From: JANXQE01 sp035651635
GTDB lineage: Bacteria; Verrucomicrobiota; Verrucomicrobiia; Limisphaerales; UBA8199
Direction of reading: 5' to 3'
Assembly (NCBI GenBank): GCA_035651635.1
Contig: DASRFK010000097.1
Span: 1-64,000 of the forward strand
DNA: 64,000 nt
Numbering within the stretch: position 1 is the first letter of the stretch; each line of letters starts with the position of its first letter. Both the position numbers and the translations under genes were made by a program. The notes beneath the pieces were generated by a model. That model saw nothing but the letters and a program-made list of their open reading frames with translations. It did not search any database and had not been told where the DNA came from. Of this stretch, positions 41,704 to 50,086 are shown piece by piece.

Positions 41704-43299
41704 ATGAACCACAATCATACAACCGCTATTGGTTTGTTCTTATCTCTCGGCGCACTAACCGTCGCCACGCCGCTCTCCGCCCCCGCAGCCGACATCGGGC
41801 GCGAGGTCGCTATCCCGCGGCATTTGCAGGATGGCGAAGAGTACCAGATTCCGCTCCGCGACCTCATCGGGTTTGGCCAGCAGTTGTTTACTGCCAATTG
41901 GACCATCGAAGAAGGAGGCGGACGCCCTCTGACCAAAGGCACGGGAGCCCCACTGGGCGACCCTTCCCAGCCGCTGGTTTTCCCAAACAACTTCAACCGC
42001 CTCTCCGGTCCGGACGCCAACTCCTGTGCGGGCTGCCATAATGCTCCATACGGGATCCCCGGCGGCGGGGGCGACATCGTGGCCAACGTTTTCGTGCTCG
42101 CCCAGCGTTTCGACTTTTTGACCTTTGATCGAATTGACACTCTGAGCACCCGAAATTCCCTGGACGAACTTTTCCGGCCGGTGACTGAGCAAACCGTGGC
42201 TAATTCAAGAGCCACCCTGGGTATGTTCGGGTCGGGCTTTATCGAGATGCTGGCGCGGCAAATGACGGCCGACCTCCAGGCCATTCGCGATCAGACCGCT
42301 CCGGGAGAGGCTAGCCAGCTCCTGACCAAGGGCGTGTCATTCGGCATCATCGCTCATCGGGCCGACGGCACGTGGGACACGTCGCTCGTCGAAGGACTGC
42401 CGCCTCAGGCGTTGGCCAGCACGGGAACCACTCCGCCAACACTGATTCTGCGTCCGTTTCACCAGGCCGCCAACCGCGTCTCGCTGCGCGACTTCTCCAA
42501 TACCGCCTTCAACCATCACCATGGAATTCAATCCACCGAACGTTTTGGTAAAGACACTGATCCCGACGGAGATGGGGTGATGAACGAAATGACTCGCGCC
42601 GACATGACCGCGGTGTGCCTGTACCAAGCCACCTTGCCCGTGCCCGGCCGCGTCATCCCCAATGACCGCGAAATCGAAGCGGCAGTTCTTCGAGGGGAGT
42701 CACGTTTTGAGAGTATCGGCTGTGCCCAATGCCACATTCCAAACCTGCCGTTAGATAATAAGGGTTGGGTCTTTATCGAGCCTAACCCTTACAACCCGCC
42801 CGGCAATCTTCAGCCCGGGCAGGCGCCTCCCATCGGCGTGGACCTTACCGATGATTGGTTGCCAGGCGCGCAGCTTAAACCCGACCGCAACGGGATCGTG
42901 TGGGTTCCGGCTTACACCGACCTCAAGCTCCACAATATTTGTGATGGACCCACGGACCCAAGCACTGAAGCGCTTGATATGAACCAGCCTGCCGGGTCGG
43001 CAGGTTTCTTTGCCGGCAATCAGAGATTTCTGACCAAGAAACTTTGGGGCGCGGCCAATGAGCCCCCTTTCTTTCACCACGGAAAGTTTACAACTTTGCG
43101 CCAATCCGTTCTGGCGCATTCGGGTGAAGCCATGGCCAGCCGTCAGGCTTTCCAGCAACTGGCCAAATACGACCAGGATTCCATCATCGAGTTTCTGAAG
43201 ACTCTTCAGGTCCTGCCGCCGGGAACCAAGCATTTGATTGTGGATGAGAATGGTCGCGAAAAGAAATGGCCGCCGGCCGACCGTGAGCACGGCTACTAG
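41704..43299 (+). CDS. Di-haem oxidoreductase (DHOR family, c-type)
   Basis: The 531-residue periplasmic electron-transfer enzyme has a signal peptide (ending LSAPAAD). It carries two covalent haem c sites: CAGCH (108-112) and CAQCH (340-344). ADIGREVAIPRHLQDGEEYQIPLRDLIGFGQQLF and the C-terminal HHGKFTTLRQSVLAHSGEA are typical of the DHOR (DUF1111) family related to di-haem peroxidases. The substrate is not known; DHOR proteins are often next to imelysin-type iron or redox systems, which are not seen here. It lies between two exported proteins of unknown function and is probably co-transcribed with them. Confidence 0.88.
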   Translation: MNHNHTTAIGLFLSLGALTVATPLSAPAADIGREVAIPRHLQDGEEYQIPLRDLIGFGQQLFTANWTIEEGGGRPLTKGTGAPLGDPSQPLVFPNNFNRLSGPDANSCAGCHNAPYGIPGGGGDIVANVFVLAQRFDFLTFDRIDTLSTRNSLDELFRPVTEQTVANSRATLGMFGSGFIEMLARQMTADLQAIRDQTAPGEASQLLTKGVSFGIIAHRADGTWDTSLVEGLPPQALASTGTTPPTLILRPFHQAANRVSLRDFSNTAFNHHHGIQSTERFGKDTDPDGDGVMNEMTRADMTAVCLYQATLPVPGRVIPNDREIEAAVLRGESRFESIGCAQCHIPNLPLDNKGWVFIEPNPYNPPGNLQPGQAPPIGVDLTDDWLPGAQLKPDRNGIVWVPAYTDLKLHNICDGPTDPSTEALDMNQPAGSAGFFAGNQRFLTKKLWGAANEPPFFHHGKFTTLRQSVLAHSGEAMASRQAFQQLAKYDQDSIIEFLKTLQVLPPGTKHLIVDENGREKKWPPADREHGY

Positions 43300-43414
43300 T
43301 CGCCAAACCCCGAGACTCGACGCAGTCGCAAATAACCACTTTCTCCTCCGCTCCAGGCAGAGGGGAACCAAAAAAACAAAACGAGGCCATTGAAAGCCTC
43401 AGCAACCAAAAACT

Positions 43415-43975
43415 ATGAAAATCATTAACAAAATCGGCATTGGGCTGGCGACCGTAGCGTTGCTGGCAGTAGCGAGTTCGTCGCTGCGTGGCAACGATGA
43501 GAAACATGATTCGTGGAAGAAGATCGTGATCGACGTGGCCTGCGATGCCACGACGTTCAGTCTGAACAAAACCATGGATAGCGACGCCGGGCCCGTGCGC
43601 GGCTCATCCTTCATCGTCAACGGGAAGATCTATCCCGGTGGCACGATCCAGCCGGGCAACGGATTCAATATCAACACCCCAGGCATGATTGGCACTTGGG
43701 TCTGCCGGGGCGCGTTCAATTTCAACGACGCGAGCGTTCCGGCGCAATCCAGTACGCAGAGTTACCTCTTTGACCCGTCAGGTTCGCTGGCGGTAAACGA
43801 TTCCCTGGCCAGCGTCGGAGAAGAAGGCGGAGTAACCACACATCGAGTGGTTAGTGGAGGAACGGGCGTGTACCGTGGCGTGATTGGGGAAGTTCAACAG
43901 GAGGTATTGGGTGTCAACAGCTCGGGTTTGTTTAACTTCCGCTTCACCTTCAAGGTGCGGAGCCTGGATGACTAG
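43415..43975 (+). CDS. Small exported beta-barrel protein, allene-oxide-cyclase/dirigent-like
   Basis: The 186-residue protein has a signal peptide (IGIGLATVALLAVASSSLRG). The mature part is beta-rich. SYLFDPSGSLAVND, VVSGGTGVYRGVIGEVQQEVLG and FNFRFTFKVR resemble the closing strands of lipocalin-like allene oxide cyclase or dirigent barrels (pattern GTG.Y.G..G). Enzyme activity is not implied. It is the third gene of the secreted triad, 115 bases after the di-haem gene. The barrel assignment is a pattern-level guess. Confidence 0.55.
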   Translation: MKIINKIGIGLATVALLAVASSSLRGNDEKHDSWKKIVIDVACDATTFSLNKTMDSDAGPVRGSSFIVNGKIYPGGTIQPGNGFNINTPGMIGTWVCRGAFNFNDASVPAQSSTQSYLFDPSGSLAVNDSLASVGEEGGVTTHRVVSGGTGVYRGVIGEVQQEVLGVNSSGLFNFRFTFKVRSLDD

Positions 43976-44356
43976 ACTCAAGAAGGTCGCAGGTTGACGC
44001 CGAGTTTCCCGGACCAGGATCCGGGAAGCCGCCACTAAGAGCGGCAGTATCATTGCAAGACTATCGCCGGGCAATCAGCGGGAAGCCTTGGGTCAGAGTG
44101 GAGCTTGGGTTTGCCGGACCGCCGGCAAACTCAAGCTTACTGTGGCACCAGGAACGAATTCGGTGAACAGCCGGGCAGGGGATACTTAAGGAGTCAGAGA
44201 GGGGAGGGTTTACGCCGACAGCAGTGTTATTCTGCGGTTGGTCACTGACCTGGCCCATTGGCCACGCATGGTGGAGAGCTAATTTTTTGCTGCCGAGTTG
44301 GTCTGAAGGGGGGGACAGGGGCCGGCTGCGTCGACTGGGTGCTGTGAACAGCTCTG

Positions 44357-44611
44357 TTATTGCGGCCGGTCTTGAGCTGACTGGGCAATTCTAACGCGTT
44401 CAGATTTTCTTCTCTGAAGCCTCAGCTCTTGATATTGGGAATGTAGGCAGTCCAGGACCTGATCGCGCGTGTAGCGGCAGTCTGACCTCACAACAATTTT
44501 ATCAAGCAGGGTGTTGAGTGATTGAAGGGCAGCGAATCGATCCTTGTGGTGGCAATGCTCCGCCTGCCACCAGGCCTCAAGAATTGATTCAATCTCGGGG
44601 TTTCGCGACAT
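44357..44611 (-). CDS. Hypothetical 84-residue protein
   Basis: This small basic-to-neutral protein is predicted helical (SRNPEIESILEAWWQAEHCHHKDRF, VVRSDCRYTRDQVLDCLHSQ). CHH and other Cys/His suggest possible metal contacts but no recognised motif. It overlaps the upstream 159-residue gene by 23 bases, so the two are coupled. It lies in a visibly less GC-rich stretch. The family was not recognised. The gap 43976-44356 on its downstream side shows no gene. Confidence 0.55.
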   Translation of the reverse strand: MSRNPEIESILEAWWQAEHCHHKDRFAALQSLNTLLDKIVVRSDCRYTRDQVLDCLHSQYQELRLQRRKSERVRIAQSAQDRPQ

Positions 44612-45068
44612 CGAAGAGCTGCAAGATGCCCTCGTTCGTTTTCGCTGAGTTTTGAGGTCCGTGCTGCCGACGCATCGTATTATACAGTGATTCTAACGTG
44701 GCTTTAAGATCGGCTTCTGTAAAACCAGTTGGCGGCAATGCCATCCCCATTTTGCGAACTGAGTCCAGGACCGTTTCGCCATCAGAAATCAAGTTAGAAA
44801 GGAAAACCCGATGATCGTCGATCATGCTCTCAAACTTACCCGTCACCATGAATTCCTCCTCAGAGAGCCGGAAAGCATCCACCTGGGCGAGCCAGAATCC
44901 GGCCAGTACGGTGTGTTTAACCGGTGCTGGAATTGAGGGATCATTGAGTATTGTAGCCAACAACTCCTCGACGCGGCCTGCGGGAATTTGCATCTCGCCA
45001 GGCTGTGAAAAGTCCGGAGGGCATGTCTCACGCGAAAAGGAAGCTCGTTTAAACTCCGCAACAGCCAT
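44589..45068 (-). CDS. Hypothetical 159-residue protein
   Basis: This soluble protein is predicted helical: GRVEELLATILNDPSIPAPV, FESMIDDHRVFLSNLISDGE, TEADLKATLESLYNTMRRQ. It is the first gene of an overlapping pair with the 84-residue gene. No signal peptide, membrane helix or known motif is seen. Position in a less GC-rich, gene-poor stretch suggests it may be acquired. Function unknown. Confidence 0.6.
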   Translation of the reverse strand: MAVAEFKRASFSRETCPPDFSQPGEMQIPAGRVEELLATILNDPSIPAPVKHTVLAGFWLAQVDAFRLSEEEFMVTGKFESMIDDHRVFLSNLISDGETVLDSVRKMGMALPPTGFTEADLKATLESLYNTMRRQHGPQNSAKTNEGILQLFDVAKPRD

Positions 45069-45553
45069 AATAGGTGGATTCTATGCGCACAGGATGCGCA
45101 CCTACAAAGCAAACCATAGGCCACCTTGGGTGTCAACGCTTGTTTGACCGAAAGTTTTGGCGATTTTCTAATAAACGACTGGTACTCAAAGTGCAACGTG
45201 ACCGAAAAAGTTCGCGATTTCCGAAGTTTTTCGGCCACCCTTTTTCAAGACTCTTTCAAGGGCATTTCCGCCAAGCGAATTGACCTCAAAAATGGGTGTC
45301 GGCGTTCCTTACACACTGGTCGCTATAAACTACTTGCGTTTGGACATTTCGATTGAGCCCGGTTTTCGGAATGGACCGAAATCGAGCGGTCGCCTAAGAC
45401 GTAAGTCCTTGGTTCCGTTCTACTCGGGCCAGTTCCGGCCTACTCGGCACTAATTGAGCGCTTTTCTCGGCCAAGAGTCAACATTGAATTCCAGATTAGG
45501 CGAAGCCAGTCTGACTGAATATAACAAACATTGTGCGAAATCACTAAGGAGGG
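45069..45553. other. Gene-free, less GC-rich stretch with two near-identical 24 bp direct repeats
   Basis: No convincing coding frame is visible on either strand. TGACCGAAAGTTTTGGCGAT at 45145-45164 is echoed by TGACCGAAAAAGTTCGCGAT at 45199-45218, both continuing TT[T/C]C. A CCGAAG...TTCGG inverted pair follows. They may be binding sites for a regulator of the upstream-facing gene pair; this is inference. Confidence 0.4.
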
Positions 45554-46339
45554 TCAGATCTGAGAGTAATCCGCAGCGACCAAGGAGAGATTGGTAATGC
45601 CGCACAGGATGGCTTTATCGCTGTATTCGGGCATGGCGCTGAGTTTTTTCCATTCCGGGTGTGATCCAAACCGGCCCCAAGCCGCTTTCTGTTCTTCTTT
45701 ATCTTTGAAAACCAGCATGTACGTAAGATTTGGCATTTTGGACCCGACCAGCGTTTGGCCGAAAAAGACCGCGTTGAGGCCGACCTCGCGAAAGAGCTTC
45801 ATCTCGCCGGCGTCGTTGAACATTTCAATTTTTTTGAGGCCGGTCTTTGCACTCGGGCTTTCGTAGGTGCGCAGCTGGAAGACGCGCCCGGAATTGGTTA
45901 CGGGAGTTTCCAAGTGCGGCATGCCTTTGAAAGCGCGCATCAGGGAACTCTCTATACGCTTAAAGGCCGGCGCGCTAGCCGGCGCATTGATAAAATCGGC
46001 CCCTTTGGACAGGAACTCCTGGTCGCCAGCCAACTGCTGCGAGACCGTGAGGAACGATTCAATCGAAGCGTGGCGGAGAAGCACGTAAATGGGACTGATG
46101 CCTTCGGCTGGGTAAAACACTCCCACGGGCTTGAGGCCGAGCCGATTAAGCGCCGGTATAGCGGCCTCTTTCAGAAAGGTGTCGACTTTTGTTTTTTGGT
46201 CCTGGTTTTCCACGCTGACCTGACGCAACTCATAAAAGTCGCGTTCAGCCGGCTCTCCGACTGCTTCCGAAGGAGTTGGTGAAGCCACGGCCGCCAGGCT
46301 GGCGGACCCCGAAAGGGCGATGAATTGTCGTCGGTTCAT
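45554..46339 (-). CDS. NIPSNAP-family exported protein
   Basis: The 261-residue protein starts at MNRRQFIALSGSASLAAVAS, a Tat-like twin-arginine signal; the longer reading frame upstream is out of character. Two NIPSNAP ferredoxin-like repeats follow: FYELRQVSVENQDQKTKVDTFLK (~34-56) with PVGVFYPAEGISPIYVLLRH, and VFQLRTYESPSAKTGLKKIEMF (~140-160) with ERFGSHPEWKKL-like closing (RFGSHPEWKKLSAMPEY). Exported NIPSNAP proteins are common in Verrucomicrobia and Planctomycetes; the role is unknown. Confidence 0.88.
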   Translation of the reverse strand: MNRRQFIALSGSASLAAVASPTPSEAVGEPAERDFYELRQVSVENQDQKTKVDTFLKEAAIPALNRLGLKPVGVFYPAEGISPIYVLLRHASIESFLTVSQQLAGDQEFLSKGADFINAPASAPAFKRIESSLMRAFKGMPHLETPVTNSGRVFQLRTYESPSAKTGLKKIEMFNDAGEMKLFREVGLNAVFFGQTLVGSKMPNLTYMLVFKDKEEQKAAWGRFGSHPEWKKLSAMPEYSDKAILCGITNLSLVAADYSQI

Positions 46340-46409
46340 ATTCTGTAGGGTAAATTTAACTGAACGCCCCGGCCATGTCACGGCTGAGGAATGGCCGGGT
46401 CGCCCTAGC

Positions 46410-46907
46410 TTACTGTCGGAGCATGCACAGCAGCGAGCCGACAAAACCACAGGACAAGCCAAAACCGACGCTGCCGTAGAACCACCAGATGGGCAAGCGC
46501 GCGGCGCTGAAGCTGCGGCGGCCATCCACTTGCAGTCGAATTCCGCGCTCGACAGTCTCCTGGATGCGCGTGCTGAGAACCAGGCCAGGCGTGGCGTTGT
46601 CATGGAGGCTTGCTTCTTCAATTTCGAGCAACGCCTGGACCGCCCCATGAAGCAGTCGATTGTAATAGCGCATATCGAGAATCCAAACCGCGACCCAGAA
46701 CAGGAGCAGCAGCAGAAAAGCGCCCGCGAGCACACCACAGCGCAATTTGGGCACGAGATCTCCTCGCACCAGCACCCCCGCCAGCGTGGCTAAAGCGGCA
46801 ACTCCGCCCAGGGCTTGGGTTCTGAGCCTGATGAGCAGGTCGTTAAAATGCATGGCCACCCCTTCATAGGATTTCCACAATACAAACAGACTGGGTATCG
46901 TTTTCAT
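46410..46907 (-). CDS. Hypothetical inner-membrane protein (165 residues)
   Basis: The start MKTIPSLFVLWKSYEGVAMH at 46907 is chosen over a longer, unlikely basic extension. Hydrophobic helices lie at ~32-50 (ALGGVAALATLAGVLV), ~57-78 (AGAFLLLLLFWVAVWIL) and at the C-terminus (WWFYGSVGFGLSCGFVGSLL). HFNDLLIRLRTQAL and MRYYNRLLHGAVQALLEIEE, between helices, are reminiscent of an uncharacterised bacterial membrane-protein family, not named here. It is 70 bases upstream of the NIPSNAP gene on the same strand. Confidence 0.65.
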   Translation of the reverse strand: MKTIPSLFVLWKSYEGVAMHFNDLLIRLRTQALGGVAALATLAGVLVRGDLVPKLRCGVLAGAFLLLLLFWVAVWILDMRYYNRLLHGAVQALLEIEEASLHDNATPGLVLSTRIQETVERGIRLQVDGRRSFSAARLPIWWFYGSVGFGLSCGFVGSLLCMLRQ

Positions 46908-47008
46908 CCGTGCAGAATGGCACAGCGACTTGGACAAATACTGGCCAAGTGATCTGATTGACAATCCGCGGCGTAACGGTGACTCCGCAGAGCGCTGCTG
47001 TCTAAGCC

Positions 47009-47189
47009 CAAACAATGCAGCTAAAAACCACCGATGAACACCGATTCGCCCGGATCAGACAGGGGCAGAAGCTATCTCGGGCAAGGCTGCTCCGTTCACC
47101 TAAAGGTGATGCGAGCTCAGGCAGCCGAGTTGATTGCAATCAGCTCATTTTATCAGTGTTCATCGTGTCCATCCGTGGTTGAACTGCAT
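47009..47189. repeat. ~180 bp palindromic intergenic element, copy 2
   Basis: This matches copy 1 (17800-17980) at both ends: CAAACAATGCAG...CACCGATGAACACCGAT and TATCAGTGTTCATCGTGTCC...CCGTGGTTGAACTGC. The core CTAAAGGTGATGCGAGCTC is also shared. It lies in the 46908-47245 gap, which holds no gene. Confidence 0.8.
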
Positions 47190-47245
47190 CGTTACGGCTG
47201 AGGCATGAGAGCAACGGCGGGGTTGAGTCGCGACGTCGCCACAGG

Positions 47246-48340
47246 TCAATAACTCTGCTTGGAAGCTCGGCTGCGTTTAAGCAGAGCACTCAAACTGCGC
47301 CGGGCGCTGCGCACCGCGTGCAACAGGGACGGCCTCTCGACGCTGCCTTCGGCGACATCGATCGAGGCATTCATCAGCCGCTTTTTGTAAAGGCTGATGC
47401 CCGTGCCCACATCGATGGATCGCAAACCTAACTCTTCGGCGACCTGGGCCATTTTGAGCAGAAGAATCAGACCCGGCGAGTACTTTGCGAACCGGCGGTC
47501 ATAGGCTGGGAACCAATAGTGCCAGACCGTTTGAGAGCGCATCCCCAGATGCCCAGCGATCAGGAATGACCCGGCATAGAGCAAGGAAAGCATCCCGGCG
47601 AAAGACGGGGTCTGAACCGCGTGGATTTGTCTAACGAGGCCGCATCCCCAATCGCTGGCGAACAGATCGGGCCATCCGCTGCGCCGATATTGTTGAGATT
47701 TCCAGGCGACCACGCGCTCGAGGGCACCCGTATCATTGGAATGGGCCACGAACCGGAGCGGCCCCACCTCACGTTCCAGTCGGCGCATCCGGTACTCGCA
47801 ATCGCGCAATTGCCGCGTGCCGGCTGCCGATCGCTCCGCGGCGTACGCCTGATATCCCTGGCTGAGGTCTATCTGCGCCGAAGGTTCGCACAATCGGTGG
47901 AATGACTTGAAACTGGATTGAGTCGCTATAAGCCTGTCAAAATCCCAGGCCACCAGACCACACGCTTTCAGCAACTGCCGCGGGTCACATTGGAATCCTG
48001 GCCCGCAGACAAGACCTTGATAATCCGAAACAATTCCGCCGGCCGGAATGGCGCGAGACCGTCCTTTGCGTTGAAACGGGAAAAAGCCCACGACCCCGCC
48101 GTTGCTTTGCAGAATCGCCACTTCGACGTCGTCGCGGACGGTCGCTACGCTCAAGACGAATTCGGGTGAGAAACAAGGGTTGGCCAGGTCAGGATTAGAT
48201 TCCTGCAGAAAACGCCACCGTTCCAGATGTTCAGGCCGCAGCCGGAGGGCCGGCACGACCAGGACGTCTGGGTTCACGGCCGAAACGAAAGCGCACGAGG
48301 GCGCGTCGCAAAGGCTGTCTGGACCGCAAAGTGACTGCAC
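47246..48340 (-). CDS. GNAT acetyltransferase, CelD/BcsL-like
   Basis: The 364-residue protein has two GNAT-like halves as in CelD/FemAB-type proteins: NPCFSPEFVLSVATVRDDVEVAIL near residues ~54-77, and in the C-terminal half the acceptor fold SLLYAGSFLIAGHLGMRSQTVWHYWFPAYD, then KYSPGLILLLKMAQVAEELG and a closing IDVGTGISLYKKRLMN. Such enzymes act in cell-envelope polysaccharide acylation. It is divergent from the GT39 glycosyltransferase gene, so both may serve envelope glycan synthesis. The acyl donor and acceptor are not known. Confidence 0.82.
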   Translation of the reverse strand: MQSLCGPDSLCDAPSCAFVSAVNPDVLVVPALRLRPEHLERWRFLQESNPDLANPCFSPEFVLSVATVRDDVEVAILQSNGGVVGFFPFQRKGRSRAIPAGGIVSDYQGLVCGPGFQCDPRQLLKACGLVAWDFDRLIATQSSFKSFHRLCEPSAQIDLSQGYQAYAAERSAAGTRQLRDCEYRMRRLEREVGPLRFVAHSNDTGALERVVAWKSQQYRRSGWPDLFASDWGCGLVRQIHAVQTPSFAGMLSLLYAGSFLIAGHLGMRSQTVWHYWFPAYDRRFAKYSPGLILLLKMAQVAEELGLRSIDVGTGISLYKKRLMNASIDVAEGSVERPSLLHAVRSARRSLSALLKRSRASKQSY

Positions 48341-48498
48341 AGGTTGTTGATTGATGAGCTCTCAGAAGTTATTTTGGCAGTCGCCTCGCGTAAAACAAGG
48401 TGGGGCATTCCCCTCCGGCCCGGCTTTGAATCCTCATCCCTGGCGAGGTGGGGTCCTTACCCCATATATTTCAGCGGGCGCCAAGCAATTTTGAATCG

Positions 48499-50076
48499 AT
48501 GTCAGCAGGAGAATTGGAACAAAGTTTTCGGTTCACGACGCCTCGTCCGCGAGCAACTATATCGGCGGCGAGTGGTTGGTCGGTCAGCCGCGCGCAGCTT
48601 TTTGGATTTGTGGCTGTTTATTGCGCAGCGAATGCTTTGTTACGTTGGACGGTATCGGAGACAGCTGGGATTGACGACGTGGACCAGATCCTTCGAGCCC
48701 AGATTTGGAACCTGGGCTACGGGCCACAGCCGCCGCTCTATACCTGGCTGACGAAGCTTTTCCTGGGCGCATTCGGCTACAATGTTTTGTCCATGCTGTT
48801 GCTCAAGGAGCTGATTATTTTCTCGATTTACGCGGTGATTTACGCCGCCGCACACCGGCTGACCGGCAGCCATCTCCATGCGGTGCTAGCCACGGTGCTG
48901 CTGCAGGCCAACTTTTCGATCGCCTGGGAAGCCCACCGTGAACTGACCCATACGGTTTTGCTTTCGGCCCTGGCCGCGGCGACCGTCTGGGCCTTTATTG
49001 GCCTGGAAAGGGACCGCTGGCGGCCGTACCTGGTGCTGGGAATTTGCTCCGGGCTGGGCATGCTGGCCAAGTATAACTTTGCGCTGGTCTGGTTGGCTCT
49101 GTTCCTGGCGGCGCTCTCGCTTCGGGACCTGCGGCCCCTGCTCTTCAATCGAAAAATGCTGGTGGCTCTTCTTTTGATGGTGGCGCTCTGTGCGCCCCAT
49201 TTTATCTGGGTAGCCAGACATCCCGTGCTGGCTTTTTCTTCGGTGCCGAAGCTCAAAATGGCCACGCCAGGCGATTGGTCGTCCGTGGCACAGGCCTTAG
49301 GCAAATGGATTATGGCCATCCTGGCCCACGCGGGTCCGATGGTCGCTTTGGTTGCTTTAGCTTTCGTTCCCGAGATGATTCAGCGTTCGGGTGGCCAGGC
49401 GTCGCTACCCGTCAAAAGGAGATTTGAGCTCGCGCGAGGCGCTGATCTTTTTCCATCAACCTTCCAACAACAGCTCCTGGTGCGCACCCTGCTCTTCATC
49501 CTGATCCTGGTCACGGCAAATATCATTATCTTTCGCGTGACCGGGGTTCGGGACCGATACGTTCAGCCGTTTTTCGTTTGGCTGCCCGTCCTGCTGGTCG
49601 GCGCGTTGCCGCGGAAAATTACGGCGCGTGCCGTAAGGTTTTTTCTGCCGCTCGCCGGGCTTGGCGCAGTTGTGGTTGCCTTGGTAGCTCCCGGTCGCAT
49701 CTTGCTGACGGAAAGTTTAAAAAAGAATGAAATCCTGAACACTCCCTTTCGCAAACTGGCAATGGATCTCAAGAGTGCAGTTGAAAGAGCCGATTGCATT
49801 GTGGCCGAGAACCACCGGGTGGCGGGCAACTTGCGCCTTTGGTTTCCGACCAAACTCGTGCTTGACCCTGAAGTGGCGCCCCTGTTTCAACCGGCGCATC
49901 GCAAAACGCTTCTAGTTTGGGAGAGCAACAGTAACGCTCAACCACCGACGGAGCTGCTCCGCTTCGTGAGGTCGTTCAACGAGGCCGCTAAAATGGATGA
50001 GAGCCGCACCGTGGAGGAACTGCTCAAGTACCACCATGTCCGCACGATTCGTTTGGGCGTGGCCTTAGTGGAGTGA
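48499..50076 (+). CDS. Glycosyltransferase family 39-type membrane protein (ArnT-like)
   Basis: The 525-residue multi-pass membrane protein has about 10-11 helices. The first periplasmic loop has an acidic pair (GIDDVDQ), as expected for PMT/ArnT-type catalysts, followed by RAQIWNLGYGPQPPLYTWL. LLQANFSIAWEAHRELTHTVLL and MLAKYNFALVWLALFLAAL are typical core helices. The C-terminal ~130 residues form a periplasmic soluble domain. It probably transfers sugar from a polyprenyl-phosphate donor to a lipid or protein. The start at 48499 (MSAGELEQ) is preferred over one 51 bases upstream. Specificity unknown. Confidence 0.85.
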   Translation: MSAGELEQSFRFTTPRPRATISAASGWSVSRAQLFGFVAVYCAANALLRWTVSETAGIDDVDQILRAQIWNLGYGPQPPLYTWLTKLFLGAFGYNVLSMLLLKELIIFSIYAVIYAAAHRLTGSHLHAVLATVLLQANFSIAWEAHRELTHTVLLSALAAATVWAFIGLERDRWRPYLVLGICSGLGMLAKYNFALVWLALFLAALSLRDLRPLLFNRKMLVALLLMVALCAPHFIWVARHPVLAFSSVPKLKMATPGDWSSVAQALGKWIMAILAHAGPMVALVALAFVPEMIQRSGGQASLPVKRRFELARGADLFPSTFQQQLLVRTLLFILILVTANIIIFRVTGVRDRYVQPFFVWLPVLLVGALPRKITARAVRFFLPLAGLGAVVVALVAPGRILLTESLKKNEILNTPFRKLAMDLKSAVERADCIVAENHRVAGNLRLWFPTKLVLDPEVAPLFQPAHRKTLLVWESNSNAQPPTELLRFVRSFNEAAKMDESRTVEELLKYHHVRTIRLGVALVE

Positions 50077-50086
50077 GCCGGCTGCT

